Origin: Massilia mucilaginosa
GTDB taxonomy: Bacteria; Pseudomonadota; Gammaproteobacteria; Burkholderiales; Burkholderiaceae_D
Assembly: GCF_011682145.1 (NCBI RefSeq)
Contig: NZ_WHJH01000036.1
Location: 1 to 64,000, forward strand
Direction: 5' to 3'
DNA: 64,000 nt
The notes under the pieces are model-generated. The model was given only the letters and a program-made list of their open reading frames with translations, was not told where the DNA came from and searched no databases. Below are positions 42,316 to 52,236 of this stretch, piece after piece (within the stretch, counting starts at the first letter, position 1; the number at the start of each line of letters is the position of its first letter). A program made the translations under genes and the position numbers.

Positions 42316-45162
42316 ATGGAACAGATCCGCATTCGCGGCGCACGTACGCACAACCTGAAGAACATCAATCTCGACCTGCCACGCAACAAGCTGATTGTGA
42401 TCACCGGCCTGTCCGGCTCCGGCAAGTCGTCGCTGGCGTTCGACACCTTGTACGCCGAAGGGCAGCGCCGCTATGTCGAATCGCTGTCGGCCTACGCGCG
42501 CCAGTTCCTGCAGTTGATGGAAAAGCCCGATGTCGATCTGATCGAAGGCCTGTCGCCGGCCATCTCGATCGAGCAGAAGGCCACGTCGCACAATCCGCGC
42601 TCCACCGTCGGCACGGTCACCGAAATCCACGATTACCTGCGCCTCTTGTACGCGCGCGTTGGCACGCCTTACTGCATCAACCACCCGGACCACGCGCTGG
42701 CCGCGCAGACGGTGTCGCAGATGGTCGACGCGGTGCTGGCCATGCCCGAAGAGTCCAAGCTGATGATCCTGGCGCCCGTGGTGGCCAACCGCAAGGGCGA
42801 GCACAGCGACCTGTTCGAATCGATGCAGGCGCAGGGCTTCGTGCGTTTCCGCATCCAGAGCGGCACCCACGACGCCAAAATTTACGAGATCGACGACCTG
42901 CCCAAGCTGAAAAAAACCGAGAAGCACACCATCGACGTGGTCATCGACCGGGTCAAGGTAAACGCCGAAATCAAGCAGCGCGTGGCCGAAAGCTTCGAGA
43001 CCGCGCTGCGCCTGGCCGACGGGCGCGCCGTGGTGCTCGATATGGAGAACGGGGCCGAACACGTCTACTCCAACAAGTTCGCCTGCAACACCTGCGGCTA
43101 CTCGCTGCAAGAGTTGGAGCCGCGCCTGTTCTCGTTCAATAATCCGATGGGCGCCTGCCCCGAATGCGACGGCCTCGGTCACATCGAATTTTTCGACCCG
43201 CGCCGCATCGTCGCCTTCCCCAACCTGTCGCTGGCCTCGGGCGCGGTGAAGGGCTGGGACCGGCGCAACCAGTTTTACTTCCAGATGCTGTCGAACCTGG
43301 CGGCGCACTACGAATTCGATATCGACATGCCGTTCGAGCAGCTCGACCTGGCGTCGCAGCAGGCGGTGTTGTACGGCTCCGGCAAGACCTCGATCCCGTT
43401 CACCTACGTGAACGAGCGCGGTCGCACGGTCATCCGCGAGCACACTTTTGAGGGCGTGGTCACCAACCTGCAGCGGCGCTACCGCGAAACCGACTCGATG
43501 GCCGTCAAGGAGGAGCTGGCGAAGTTCATCAACGAGAAGCAGTGCCCGTCGTGCGAAGGCGCGCGCCTGCGCGTGGAAGCGCGCTACGTCAAGGTCGGCA
43601 CCGGCAAGCAGCAGCGCGCCATCTACGAGGTCGCGCGCAAACCCTTGCGCGAATGCCTGGACTTCTTCGAGAAGCTGACCCTCAAGGGCGCCAAGAAAGA
43701 GATCGCCGACCGCGTGGTCAAGGAGATCGTCTCGCGCCTCAAGTTCCTCAACAACGTGGGCCTCGATTACCTGTCGCTCGACCGCAGCGCCGATACACTC
43801 TCGGGCGGCGAGGCGCAGCGCATCCGCCTGGCCTCGCAGATCGGTTCGGGCCTGACCGGCGTGATGTACGTGCTCGACGAACCGTCGATCGGCCTGCACC
43901 AGCGCGACAACGACCGCCTGATCGAAACGCTCAAGCACCTGCGCGACATCGGCAACAGCGTGCTGGTCGTCGAGCATGACGAGGACGCGATCCGCACCGC
44001 CGACTACATCGTCGACATGGGGCCGGGCGCCGGCGTGCATGGCGGCGAGATCATCGCCGAAGGCACGCTCAAGGACATCCTCAAGAACAAAAAATCGCTG
44101 ACCGCGCGCTACCTGAATGGCTCGCTCAAGATCGCGGTGCCGAAGAAGCGCCACGAAGCGGACAAAAACAAGCAGGTGGTGATCACCGGCGCGACCGGCA
44201 ACAACCTGAAAAAGGTCACGCTCAAGCTGCCGGTCGGCCTGATGACCTGCGTGACCGGCGTTTCCGGTTCGGGCAAGTCGACGCTGGTGAACGACACCTT
44301 GTACCCGGCCCTGTCGCGCCACCTGTACGGCTCGCAGACGGAACCGGCGCCGCACGATGCGATCAGCGGCCTGGAACACTTCGACAAGGTCATCTCGGTC
44401 GACCAGGCACCGATCGGGCGTACCCCGCGCTCGAACCCGGCCACCTACACCGGCTTGTTCACGCCGATTCGCGACCTGTTCTCGGGCGTACCGGCGGCCA
44501 AGGAGCGCGGCTACAGCGCCGGGCGCTTCTCGTTCAACGTCAAGGGCGGGCGCTGCGAAGCGTGCCAGGGCGATGGCGTGATCAAGGTCGAGATGCACTT
44601 CCTGCCGGACGTGTACGTGCCGTGCGACGTCTGCCACGGCAAGCGCTACAACCGCGAAACGCTGGAAGTGCAGTACAAGGGCAAGAACATCAACGAAGTG
44701 CTGGGCATGACGGTGGAAGAGGCGCACGAATTCTTCAAGCCGGTGCCGCTGATCGCGCGCAAGCTGCAAACCCTGCTCGACGTCGGCCTCGGCTACATCC
44801 GCCTCGGCCAGAGCGCGACCACCCTGTCGGGCGGCGAGGCGCAGCGCGTCAAACTGTCGCTGGAACTGTCCAAGCGCGACACCGGGCGCACCCTGTACAT
44901 CCTGGACGAGCCGACCACCGGCCTGCACTTCCACGATATCGACCTGCTGCTCAAGGTGATCCACCGCCTGCGCGACCAGGGCAACACCCTGGTCATCATC
45001 GAACACAATCTCGATGTGATCAAGACCGCCGACTGGATCGTCGACCTGGGGCCGGAAGGCGGCGCGGGCGGCGGCAAGATCATCGCCGCCGGCACGCCGG
45101 AAGACGTGGCGGCCAATCCGGAGAGCGTGACCGGCAAATATCTGGTGCCGCTGCTGGCGTAA
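42316..45162 (+). CDS. uvrA: excinuclease ABC subunit A
   Basis: A 948-residue UvrA (E. coli: 940), the damage-recognition ATPase of nucleotide excision repair. It has two ABC modules: Walker [10 protein letters not shown] near residue 31 and GVSGSGKST near 650. Two zinc modules are CNTCGYSL...CPECDGLG and CEACQGDG...CDVCHGKR. Two signatures [16 protein letters not shown] and [16 protein letters not shown] are seen, with D-E-P Walker B motifs ([20 protein letters not shown]). The ATG at 42316 begins [16 protein letters not shown]. It is under the LexA box, with a small P-loop gene right behind it. Confidence 0.98.
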   Translation: MEQIRIRGARTHNLKNINLDLPRNKLIVITGLSGSGKSSLAFDTLYAEGQRRYVESLSAYARQFLQLMEKPDVDLIEGLSPAISIEQKATSHNPRSTVGTVTEIHDYLRLLYARVGTPYCINHPDHALAAQTVSQMVDAVLAMPEESKLMILAPVVANRKGEHSDLFESMQAQGFVRFRIQSGTHDAKIYEIDDLPKLKKTEKHTIDVVIDRVKVNAEIKQRVAESFETALRLADGRAVVLDMENGAEHVYSNKFACNTCGYSLQELEPRLFSFNNPMGACPECDGLGHIEFFDPRRIVAFPNLSLASGAVKGWDRRNQFYFQMLSNLAAHYEFDIDMPFEQLDLASQQAVLYGSGKTSIPFTYVNERGRTVIREHTFEGVVTNLQRRYRETDSMAVKEELAKFINEKQCPSCEGARLRVEARYVKVGTGKQQRAIYEVARKPLRECLDFFEKLTLKGAKKEIADRVVKEIVSRLKFLNNVGLDYLSLDRSADTLSGGEAQRIRLASQIGSGLTGVMYVLDEPSIGLHQRDNDRLIETLKHLRDIGNSVLVVEHDEDAIRTADYIVDMGPGAGVHGGEIIAEGTLKDILKNKKSLTARYLNGSLKIAVPKKRHEADKNKQVVITGATGNNLKKVTLKLPVGLMTCVTGVSGSGKSTLVNDTLYPALSRHLYGSQTEPAPHDAISGLEHFDKVISVDQAPIGRTPRSNPATYTGLFTPIRDLFSGVPAAKERGYSAGRFSFNVKGGRCEACQGDGVIKVEMHFLPDVYVPCDVCHGKRYNRETLEVQYKGKNINEVLGMTVEEAHEFFKPVPLIARKLQTLLDVGLGYIRLGQSATTLSGGEAQRVKLSLELSKRDTGRTLYILDEPTTGLHFHDIDLLLKVIHRLRDQGNTLVIIEHNLDVIKTADWIVDLGPEGGAGGGKIIAAGTPEDVAANPESVTGKYLVPLLA

Positions 45163-45172
45163 AGGAGCTGCG

Positions 45173-45658
45173 ATGCGCGTTCTGATCATGGGCAATTCGG
45201 GATCGGGCAAGTCGTCGCACGCGCGGCAGCTGGCCGCGCAGCACCAGTTGACGCACCTCGATCTCGACACCATTTTCTGGGCGCCGGGCGAGGTGGCGGT
45301 GGCGCGGCCGGCCTATGAAGTGCTGGCCGACCTGTACGCCTTCGTGCGCAGCTATCCCGACTGGGTGGTGGAGGGCTGCTACGGAGACCTGATCGAAAAG
45401 GCGCTGCCGTTCTGCACGCAGCTGGTGTTCATCAATCCTGGCAAGGATGCCTGCATGGCCAACAACGCCCAGCGGCCGTGGGAGCCGCACAAGTACGCGT
45501 CCAAGGAAGAACAGGACAGCATGCTGCCCTACCTGATGAAATGGGTGGGCGAGTACGACGTGCGCGACGACACCTGCTCGTACGCTTTTCATCGCCGCGT
45601 GTACGACGCCTTCCCGGGCGCCAAGCGCGAAGAAGAGCGATCCTCCCACGGCGCCTGA
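45173..45658 (+). CDS. P-loop NTPase, adenylate/shikimate-kinase-like
   Basis: A 161-residue protein starting ten bases after uvrA. MRVLIMGNSGSGKSSHARQLA is a Walker A loop; LDLDTIFWAPG and YPDWVVEGCYGDL resemble the topology-like DNA/shikimate-kinase group (FlaR-type), which usually has a Trp/Arg lid. It may be cotranscribed with uvrA. The substrate is unknown. The C-terminus is charged and lacks a distinct domain. Confidence 0.78.
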   Translation: MRVLIMGNSGSGKSSHARQLAAQHQLTHLDLDTIFWAPGEVAVARPAYEVLADLYAFVRSYPDWVVEGCYGDLIEKALPFCTQLVFINPGKDACMANNAQRPWEPHKYASKEEQDSMLPYLMKWVGEYDVRDDTCSYAFHRRVYDAFPGAKREEERSSHGA

Positions 45659-45795
45659 TTCGCTGCGCATGGCCCGGGCTGCGCCGTTCGCCGGCACGCT
45701 CCTTTCCCCTTGGCATTAGCACCCTGAGATTGAGCCGCGATAAATCCCCCGCCGGTCCCCAACCCTAAGCTGGAGGCTGCTTCGAAACGGGGGAA

Positions 45796-47532
45796 ATGAT
45801 GAACGCACAGTCTTATGCCGACAAGGCAGCGGCGCTTGCCGCCCAACGCTATCGCCTCAAGTCACCGATGACGATCGACAGCCAGCAGCTGGCGCAGCCG
45901 GCATCTTGCGCGCCGCTGCACTGCTTCACGGTGGTCGACGCGGCCGACGCCAACGGGCGCGCATACACGGTCATGTTCGACCAGCACGGCGTGGAGCTGA
46001 ACGGCGCGGCGGACCGCGCGCCCGAGCTGCGCCGCCTGTTCGAGCGCGCCCGCAGCGTGCTGCACACGGCCGACGCGGTCCCGCTGGCGCCGGTCACGAT
46101 CAATCCGGCCAGCAATGTGCTTACGCTCGATCCGGGCCAGGTCCTCGATGAAACCATCACCGTCACGATCCCGAAAAGCGCGGCGGCGGTCAAGGCCGAT
46201 GTGTATTTCCTGGCCGACAGCACGGGCTCGATGGGCGCCATCCTCGGCGCCGTCCAGGCCGGCAGCGCGAACGTGCTGGCGGCCCTCAACGGGCTCGGCG
46301 TGGGCCTCGCCTACGGGGTCGGCAACTACAAGGATTTCGGCTCGGGCGACCCGTACGGCTTCCAGCACCAGCTCAGTCCGACCAATGCCGCGCCGGCCGT
46401 CAGCGCCGCGCTCAACGCCTGGTCGGCCAGCGGCGGCGCTGACGGCCCCGAGGCCGCCCTGTTCGCGCTCGACCGCCTGGCCGAAGCACCCGGCGGCGCC
46501 ATCGGCTGGCGCGCCGGCAGCAAGCGCATCATCGTCTGGTTCGGCGACGCGCCCAGCCACGACCCGATCTGCGGCGCGGTGTCGGGCGCACCGGCCGCCG
46601 TCACCGAGGCCAGCGCCACCGCGAAACTGGTGGCCGAGGACATCACGGTGCTGGCCATTTCCACCGCCAACCCGGGCCTGGACGGCGACCCCACCGCCGG
46701 CGCCGTCAACTACGTGGCGCAGTGCGGCGCGCCCGGCGGCACGCCCGGCCAGGCCACCCGCATCAGCGGCGCCACCGGCGGCGCGCTTGCCATCGGCATC
46801 AACGCGGGCACCATCGTCGACACCATCATCGACCTGGTCACGGGGGCGGTCGGCACGATCCAGAACGTCAAGCTGGTGCCGTCGGCCAGCGTGGCGCCGT
46901 TCGTCACGTCGATCGTGCCGGCCGGCGGCTACGGTCCGCTGGCCGGCGACCAGGAGCACGTGCTGACCTTCCGCGTGCGCTTCACCGGCCTTGCCTGCGC
47001 CGCCGAAGACCAGGTGATCACCGGCACGCTCGACGTACTCGCCGACAGCAGCATCGTAGCCAGCAAAAAGGTGCAGATCACCGTGCCGGCCTGCGCCGTC
47101 ACCTATGCGGTCAAGTTCCTCTGCGGCGTGCAGCCGGACTGCGGCTGCGAGTGCGTGCCGGTGCAGGCGGGCGCGTACGCCACCGAGATCAACATCCACA
47201 ACTATTCGCTCAAGCCGGTCGTGCTGCGCAAGCGCTTCGTGCCGCTGGTGCTGGCCGGGGCCCCGGCCGGGCGCGAACCGCGCGCGGCCGCTCCGCGCGC
47301 CGAGGAACGCATGCAGTTGCCGGCCCAGGCGGCCACGATGGATGACTGCTGCCGCATCATGGAGCGCCTGCTCGGCGCGGCGCCGGCGGGCACCACGCCG
47401 CTGACCATCGGCATCCTGGAGATCACCGCCAGCGCCGCCGTCGCGGTCACCGCGGTCTACACCACCAGCGCCACGCAAGCCGGCGGCGGGGTGTCGATCC
47501 GCGTCGAACAGATCACGCCAAGCCGTCATTGA
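45796..47532 (+). CDS. von Willebrand factor A protein with Cys-rich C-terminal domain
   Basis: A 578-residue protein of unknown function. Residues 1-120 are an uncharacterised N-terminal region with no signal peptide. The vWA domain (about 135-355) has the MIDAS motif DSTGSM (D141, T143, S145), the GADGPEAALFALDRL loop and IIVWFGDAPSHDP. A beta-rich stretch (360-435) follows. Residues 437-578 form a domain (YAVKFLCGVQPDCGCEC, then ATEINIHN, LVLAGA, ATMDDCCR, LTIGILEI) repeated almost exactly in the next protein. GGGGGAA precedes two adjacent ATGs. Eleven bases separate it from the protease-vWA gene, so they form one operon. Confidence 0.85.
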   Translation: MMNAQSYADKAAALAAQRYRLKSPMTIDSQQLAQPASCAPLHCFTVVDAADANGRAYTVMFDQHGVELNGAADRAPELRRLFERARSVLHTADAVPLAPVTINPASNVLTLDPGQVLDETITVTIPKSAAAVKADVYFLADSTGSMGAILGAVQAGSANVLAALNGLGVGLAYGVGNYKDFGSGDPYGFQHQLSPTNAAPAVSAALNAWSASGGADGPEAALFALDRLAEAPGGAIGWRAGSKRIIVWFGDAPSHDPICGAVSGAPAAVTEASATAKLVAEDITVLAISTANPGLDGDPTAGAVNYVAQCGAPGGTPGQATRISGATGGALAIGINAGTIVDTIIDLVTGAVGTIQNVKLVPSASVAPFVTSIVPAGGYGPLAGDQEHVLTFRVRFTGLACAAEDQVITGTLDVLADSSIVASKKVQITVPACAVTYAVKFLCGVQPDCGCECVPVQAGAYATEINIHNYSLKPVVLRKRFVPLVLAGAPAGREPRAAAPRAEERMQLPAQAATMDDCCRIMERLLGAAPAGTTPLTIGILEITASAAVAVTAVYTTSATQAGGGVSIRVEQITPSRH

Positions 47533-47543
47533 GGAGAAGCAGC

Positions 47544-50500
47544 ATGTCCCACATTACAGGAACCATACAAGTCCTCGGCGCGCCGCTGGTGGTCGGGCCG
47601 GGCCTGACGGTGTTCAACCCGCCGGCCTCGCCGCAGCCGGGCGGCACCAAGCTGCTGATGCTGCATTTCCAGAACCTGGCCTTCGCGCCGGGTGACCGCT
47701 TGCAGGTCAACCTGGGCTACGACGTCGACACCTTCACGGCCGCCGACGGCCCCGCTTTCTGGACGCGGCCGATCAATGTCTACGCCTTTCCGGCCGGCGT
47801 GCAGATCACCTACATCGCCGCCGGTGCGCCCACCGGCAGCGTGCAGCTGGACCAGTACGGGCGCGGCGAGCGCCACATCGGCGAAGCGCCGGTGCATATC
47901 AGCTTTTCCAATAGCGACCCGTTCTACCAGGGGCCGTCGTATGAAGAGCCGGACTACGATCCCTTCTGGTATTGCAGCGAGCCGCCAAATTGGGAAAACG
48001 CTTCCTGCGCCACGCCGCCGGCCGACGTGCGCGCGCGCGTCGCCCGCAGCGCCGGCATGATCGTGTCGGTGCACGGCGCGCATCTGTCGACCTGCTCGGT
48101 CACCCTGGTCGACGGCGACAAGATCATCACCGCCGGCCATTGCCACACGCCGGCCGAAGCGCTCAGCAGCTCGGTGACGTTCGACTACCGCACCGAATGC
48201 GGCGGCGCCCGCCCGCCCGGCTACAACCCGCGCTTCTACAAGGTCAAGGCGGTGCTGGCGCACCGTTGGGACGGCAGCGACGACTACAGCCTGCTGCAGC
48301 TGGCCGAAGCCCCGCCCGGCGTGCCGTCGCTGCAAATGCGGCACGACCTGCCGCTGCCGAGCGAGCAGGTGTTCGGCGTGCACCACCCGAACGGCGCGGT
48401 CAAGAAACTGTCGCTGCCGCACGCGCAGGGCTTTGCCGGCGTCGAGGGCAGCGGCGCCTTTGCCATTACGGTGCCGACCACCTTCGACGTGACGGGCGGC
48501 AGTTCAGGCTCCGGCCTGTTCGACCTGGCCGGCCGCATCACCGGCGTGCTGTCGAAGGGCGACCCATGCCACGGCGGGCGCCTCGGCTATTTTCCCAGCG
48601 CGACCATCCTGCAGCGGATCGTGCCGACGCCGCCGCCGCCCATCACGCGCGACGTCATGCTGGTGTTCGACCGCTCGGGCAGCATGGCGCTGGACGACGG
48701 CAGCGGGCGCGCCAAGATCGAGTCCGCGCGCGACGCCCTGTCGCTGTTCGTGCAACTGGTCCGCAGCGGCACCGGCAACCGCCTCGGCCTGGTCTCGTTC
48801 AGCAGCGCGGCCAGCGCCCCGGTCGACTTTGCGCTCGCCCCCGTGACCGACGCCGCCAAGAACGCCCTGGTCGGGCCGCCGCCTTACATCGGCGGCAGGC
48901 TGCCCACGCTCACCCCCGGCGGCAATACCTCGATCGGCGCCGGCCTCGATGCCGCGCGCGCGCAGCTGGCCGCCGCCCCGGGCGCCAATCCGCGCGCCAT
49001 CCTCCTGATGACGGACGGCCTGCAAAACACCGCGCCGTCGATCGCCAGCATCGAGCCGGCCCTGGCCGGGATCACCGTGCACGCGATCGGCTTCGGTGCC
49101 GAGTCGAGCCTGGATGGCACCCTGCTCAGCGCCGTGGCCACGGCGCACGACGGCCTGTACACGCGGGCCGGCGGCGCCCTGGCGCTGGAAAAATTCTACG
49201 CCACCGCGTTCGGGAACATCTTCGAGACCGGCATCCTGCTCGACCCGGAATTCGACCTGGGGGCCGCGCAACAAGCCGGCACCCCGGTGCCGTTCCGCGT
49301 CTGCGGCGAGGACGCCATCACCGCCATCGCCGGCTGGGACAACAGCGGCGCCACCCTGCAGGTGGAGGTGACCACCCCCAGTGGCGCCGTGCTGACGGCG
49401 GCGGTGCCCGGCGTGGCCGGCGAGAGCGGACGCACCTGGGCCTTCCTGCGCATCGCGCTGCCGATCGGCGGCGAACGCGATGGCCTGTGGCACATCAACG
49501 TGGTGCGCCCGCGCGCGATCCCGATCCCGCTGGCGCGCCAGGGGTGGCCGGCGCTGCGCTACTTCGTCAACGTCATTCCCAGCGGGGGCGCGCGCATGAG
49601 CCGTACGCGCGAACCGGTGTGGCAGTACACCGGCGACGAGATCAACCCGATGGTGCTGGTGCGCCATGAAGACGGCGGCTGGCCGCGCAATATGCAGGCG
49701 AGGCTGACCGTCACGCGGCCCGATACGGGTGTCGGCAACCTGCTCAGCGAGACCGGGCTGGGCGCGCCCGGCAACGTTGGCGGCGACCTGATCCCGCCGC
49801 GCCACGCCACCCTGCAGGCGCTGGAGAAAGCGCGCGGCCGGCCGGTGGTGGGCTACGTCCAGACCGAACTGGCACTCTCCGGCGACTCTTTCAACACCCG
49901 CGGCAGCTTCGAGGAAACCGCCACCGTCGGCCGCCGCCTGGCGGACTTCCTGACGGTCGAAGGCAACTACACCTTCCACGCCAGGGCCACCTACGGCGAC
50001 GAGTGCACCGGCATGCGCGAGCTGACCTGGTCGGTGCATGTCGAGATCGGCATCGACGGCGGCCAGACCGACGCCACCATCACCGACCTGCCGCCGCGTC
50101 CGGACGGCGGAGCATGCTACCGGATGCGCTTCACGCCGCGCGACAAATACGGCAACCGGCTCGGGCCGGGGCGCGCCGACGGCTTCAGCGTGGAGGCCCA
50201 GCCGGGCAGCACGCCAATGGGAGCGGTGCTCGACGCCGGCGACGGCAGCTACCAGGTCGACGTCTGCACCGAGCCGGGTTCGCTGGAGCCGCCGCGCATC
50301 GGCCTGGCGCAGCCGGGCCGCCCGGCCGCCGTGGTCGCGCCGGCCGGGTTCACGCTGTACGCCTACAGCGTCAAATTCCTGTGCGGCGAGCAGGAAGACG
50401 GCTGCTGCGAGTGCGCCCCGGTGCGGCCGGGCCGCTATTCGACGGAGATCAATATCCACAACGGGTACGACAAGCCGGCACCGCTGCTCAAGCGCGTCAT

Positions 50501-50792
50501 TCCGCTGGTGCTGGCGGGGGCGGTGCTGGGGCGCGAGCCGCACTTTGCGCCGGCCACCACGCTGGAGACGCTGCTGCTGCCGGCGCACAACGCGACGATG
50601 GACGACTGCTGCCGCCTGGCCACGCTGCTGCTGGGCGCGGCACCGGCCGGGCCGCTGCCGCTCACGGTGGGGATACTGGAGATCATCAGCACGGTGGAGC
50701 TGAGCGTGACGGCGGTCTACACGGCGGGCGACGTCCGGCATGCGCCGTCGATCGATGTGCAGCAGATCACGTCCAGGGTGCTCAAGCTGTAG
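47544..50792 (+). CDS. trypsin-like protease fused to a vWA domain
   Basis: A 1082-residue multidomain protein; no family member of this architecture is known to me. Residues 1-165 are an unrecognised beta-rich region with no signal peptide. A chymotrypsin-fold protease (165-355) has H199 in IITAGHC, an Asp in GSDDYSLLQL (D246 or D247) and S321 in GGSSGSGLFD. After a PPPP linker comes a vWA domain (370-555) with MIDAS D376-x-S378-x-S380 (DRSGSM). A beta-sandwich region (560-720), an Ig/filamin-like stretch near 850-930 (CYRMRFTPRDKYGNRL, DGSYQVDV) and the shared Cys-rich domain (941-1082: YSVKFLCGEQEDGCCEC, STEINIHN, ATMDDCCR) follow. ATG 47544 follows GAGGAGAAG. Role unknown. Confidence 0.88.
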   Translation: MSHITGTIQVLGAPLVVGPGLTVFNPPASPQPGGTKLLMLHFQNLAFAPGDRLQVNLGYDVDTFTAADGPAFWTRPINVYAFPAGVQITYIAAGAPTGSVQLDQYGRGERHIGEAPVHISFSNSDPFYQGPSYEEPDYDPFWYCSEPPNWENASCATPPADVRARVARSAGMIVSVHGAHLSTCSVTLVDGDKIITAGHCHTPAEALSSSVTFDYRTECGGARPPGYNPRFYKVKAVLAHRWDGSDDYSLLQLAEAPPGVPSLQMRHDLPLPSEQVFGVHHPNGAVKKLSLPHAQGFAGVEGSGAFAITVPTTFDVTGGSSGSGLFDLAGRITGVLSKGDPCHGGRLGYFPSATILQRIVPTPPPPITRDVMLVFDRSGSMALDDGSGRAKIESARDALSLFVQLVRSGTGNRLGLVSFSSAASAPVDFALAPVTDAAKNALVGPPPYIGGRLPTLTPGGNTSIGAGLDAARAQLAAAPGANPRAILLMTDGLQNTAPSIASIEPALAGITVHAIGFGAESSLDGTLLSAVATAHDGLYTRAGGALALEKFYATAFGNIFETGILLDPEFDLGAAQQAGTPVPFRVCGEDAITAIAGWDNSGATLQVEVTTPSGAVLTAAVPGVAGESGRTWAFLRIALPIGGERDGLWHINVVRPRAIPIPLARQGWPALRYFVNVIPSGGARMSRTREPVWQYTGDEINPMVLVRHEDGGWPRNMQARLTVTRPDTGVGNLLSETGLGAPGNVGGDLIPPRHATLQALEKARGRPVVGYVQTELALSGDSFNTRGSFEETATVGRRLADFLTVEGNYTFHARATYGDECTGMRELTWSVHVEIGIDGGQTDATITDLPPRPDGGACYRMRFTPRDKYGNRLGPGRADGFSVEAQPGSTPMGAVLDAGDGSYQVDVCTEPGSLEPPRIGLAQPGRPAAVVAPAGFTLYAYSVKFLCGEQEDGCCECAPVRPGRYSTEINIHNGYDKPAPLLKRVIPLVLAGAVLGREPHFAPATTLETLLLPAHNATMDDCCRLATLLLGAAPAGPLPLTVGILEIISTVELSVTAVYTAGDVRHAPSIDVQQITSRVLKL

Positions 50793-50859
50793 GCGAGCCA
50801 TGCAGAAGCGGCACAGTTCATATCCGCACGCGCCGTCTTTTGTTCCTGGCAGGCCGGGA

Positions 50860-52236
50860 TCACGGCGCGCCAGCGCTCCAGCCGCCGCCGAGCGCGCGGT
50901 ACAGCGCCACCATATTGTTCACCTGGTTCTGGCGCAGCGTCACCGCGTTAAGCTCGACCTGGTACAGGTTGCGCTGCGCATCGAGCACTTCCAGATACGA
51001 GGCATAGCCGGCCTGATAGCGGTCCCTGGCAAAGTCCAGCGTGCGCGTGAGGATGTCGCGGCGCTTTTGCGCGTGTTCCATCTGGGTTTGCAGGCGCGTC
51101 ACGCCAGCGAAGGCGTTTTCGACTTCGCCAAAGGCCGTCAGCACCACGCCGCGGTAGGCAAACGCCGCCTGGTCGCGCTGCGCGGTGGCGGCATCGACCT
51201 GCGCGCTCAAGCGCCCGGCGGAGAAGACCGGCGCCAGCACGCTGGCGCCCAGGGTCCACAAGGTCACGGGATCGTAATCGCGCCCGTTGGTCAACAGGCT
51301 GCCGAACTTGGCGCTGATGGTCACATGCGGCAAAAAATCGGCGCGCCGCAGCGCCAGGTTGGCATCGCTCGCGGCCAGCAGCAACTGACCCTGGGCGATG
51401 TCGGGCCGGCGCGCCAGCAGACTTGATGGTATCGACGCCGGCGCCGGCAACAGCGGCAAGTCCTGGAAGCGGCGTTCGCGCGGCACCGCGCCGGGCAGCT
51501 CGCCCGTGAGCACGCGCAGCGCGTTCTCCTGGCGGCGGATGGCCAGTTCCAGTTCGGGAATCGCCTGCAGCACCGTTTCGTTTTCGTTTTGCGCCTGGCT
51601 CAGTTGCAGCTGCGAGGTGTAGCCCACGCGCGCCTGGTCGGACGCGAGGCGCAGCGCTTCGGCGCGCGAGGCCGCCGTCCCTTTGGTGATCCGCAGCTGG
51701 GCGTCCAGCGCCAGCAAACCCACGTAGGCCTGCGCCGTGCTGGCCGCCACCGACAGCGCCACGCCATCGCGTTCGGCCTGGCTGGCCTGGTACTGCAGCG
51801 AGGCCGCGCGCGACTGCTGGCGCAGGCGGCCGAACAGGTCGAGCTCCCAGCTGGCCTGCAGTTCCGGTTGCAGCGAGCGCGAATTGACCAGTGCCGCGCC
51901 GGCCGGCGCGCGCGCCGACGCCGCGCCCAGCACCGCATTCACGGCCGGCAGCGCCGCCGAATCGGCCACGGTCACGAGCGCGCGCGCCTGATCGACGCGG
52001 GCCACGGCGGCGAGCACGCTGGTGTTGTGCGCCAGCGCCGCTTCCACCAGCGCGGTGAGGGCAGGATCGCCGAAGGCGCGCCACCACTGCGGATCGACCG
52101 CGGCTGGTCCGGCCGGGCCGTCGCGCCAGGCATCGGGAAGCGTCACTGTCGAGAGCGGCGGCGCGGGACGCGGCGCCGGCATGCAGGCAGTCAGGCCGCA
52201 GGCCACGCCCGCGGCAAGGAAGACGCGGCGCCTCAC
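50860..52236 (-). CDS. outer-membrane efflux factor (NodT/OprM type)
   Basis: A 458-residue OMF, the trimeric outer-membrane channel of a tripartite pump. The lipoprotein-type start has GLTACM. Two OEP repeats include PELQASWELDLFGRLRQQSRA and LLARRPDIAQGQLLLAASDANLALRRADFLP, with the R-R-P-D motif and the second tunnel helix (RDRYQAGYASYLEVLDAQRNLY). The ATG overlaps the HlyD stop by four bases. It is the last gene of the MFS-HlyD-OMF operon. Confidence 0.93.
   Translation of the reverse strand: MRRRVFLAAGVACGLTACMPAPRPAPPLSTVTLPDAWRDGPAGPAAVDPQWWRAFGDPALTALVEAALAHNTSVLAAVARVDQARALVTVADSAALPAVNAVLGAASARAPAGAALVNSRSLQPELQASWELDLFGRLRQQSRAASLQYQASQAERDGVALSVAASTAQAYVGLLALDAQLRITKGTAASRAEALRLASDQARVGYTSQLQLSQAQNENETVLQAIPELELAIRRQENALRVLTGELPGAVPRERRFQDLPLLPAPASIPSSLLARRPDIAQGQLLLAASDANLALRRADFLPHVTISAKFGSLLTNGRDYDPVTLWTLGASVLAPVFSAGRLSAQVDAATAQRDQAAFAYRGVVLTAFGEVENAFAGVTRLQTQMEHAQKRRDILTRTLDFARDRYQAGYASYLEVLDAQRNLYQVELNAVTLRQNQVNNMVALYRALGGGWSAGAP

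Noticed and set aside
42163-45273. Long open frame antisense to uvrA (over 1000 codons)
   Set aside because: It mirrors uvrA codons in GC-rich DNA and has low-complexity composition with no domain. The plus-strand gene is certain.
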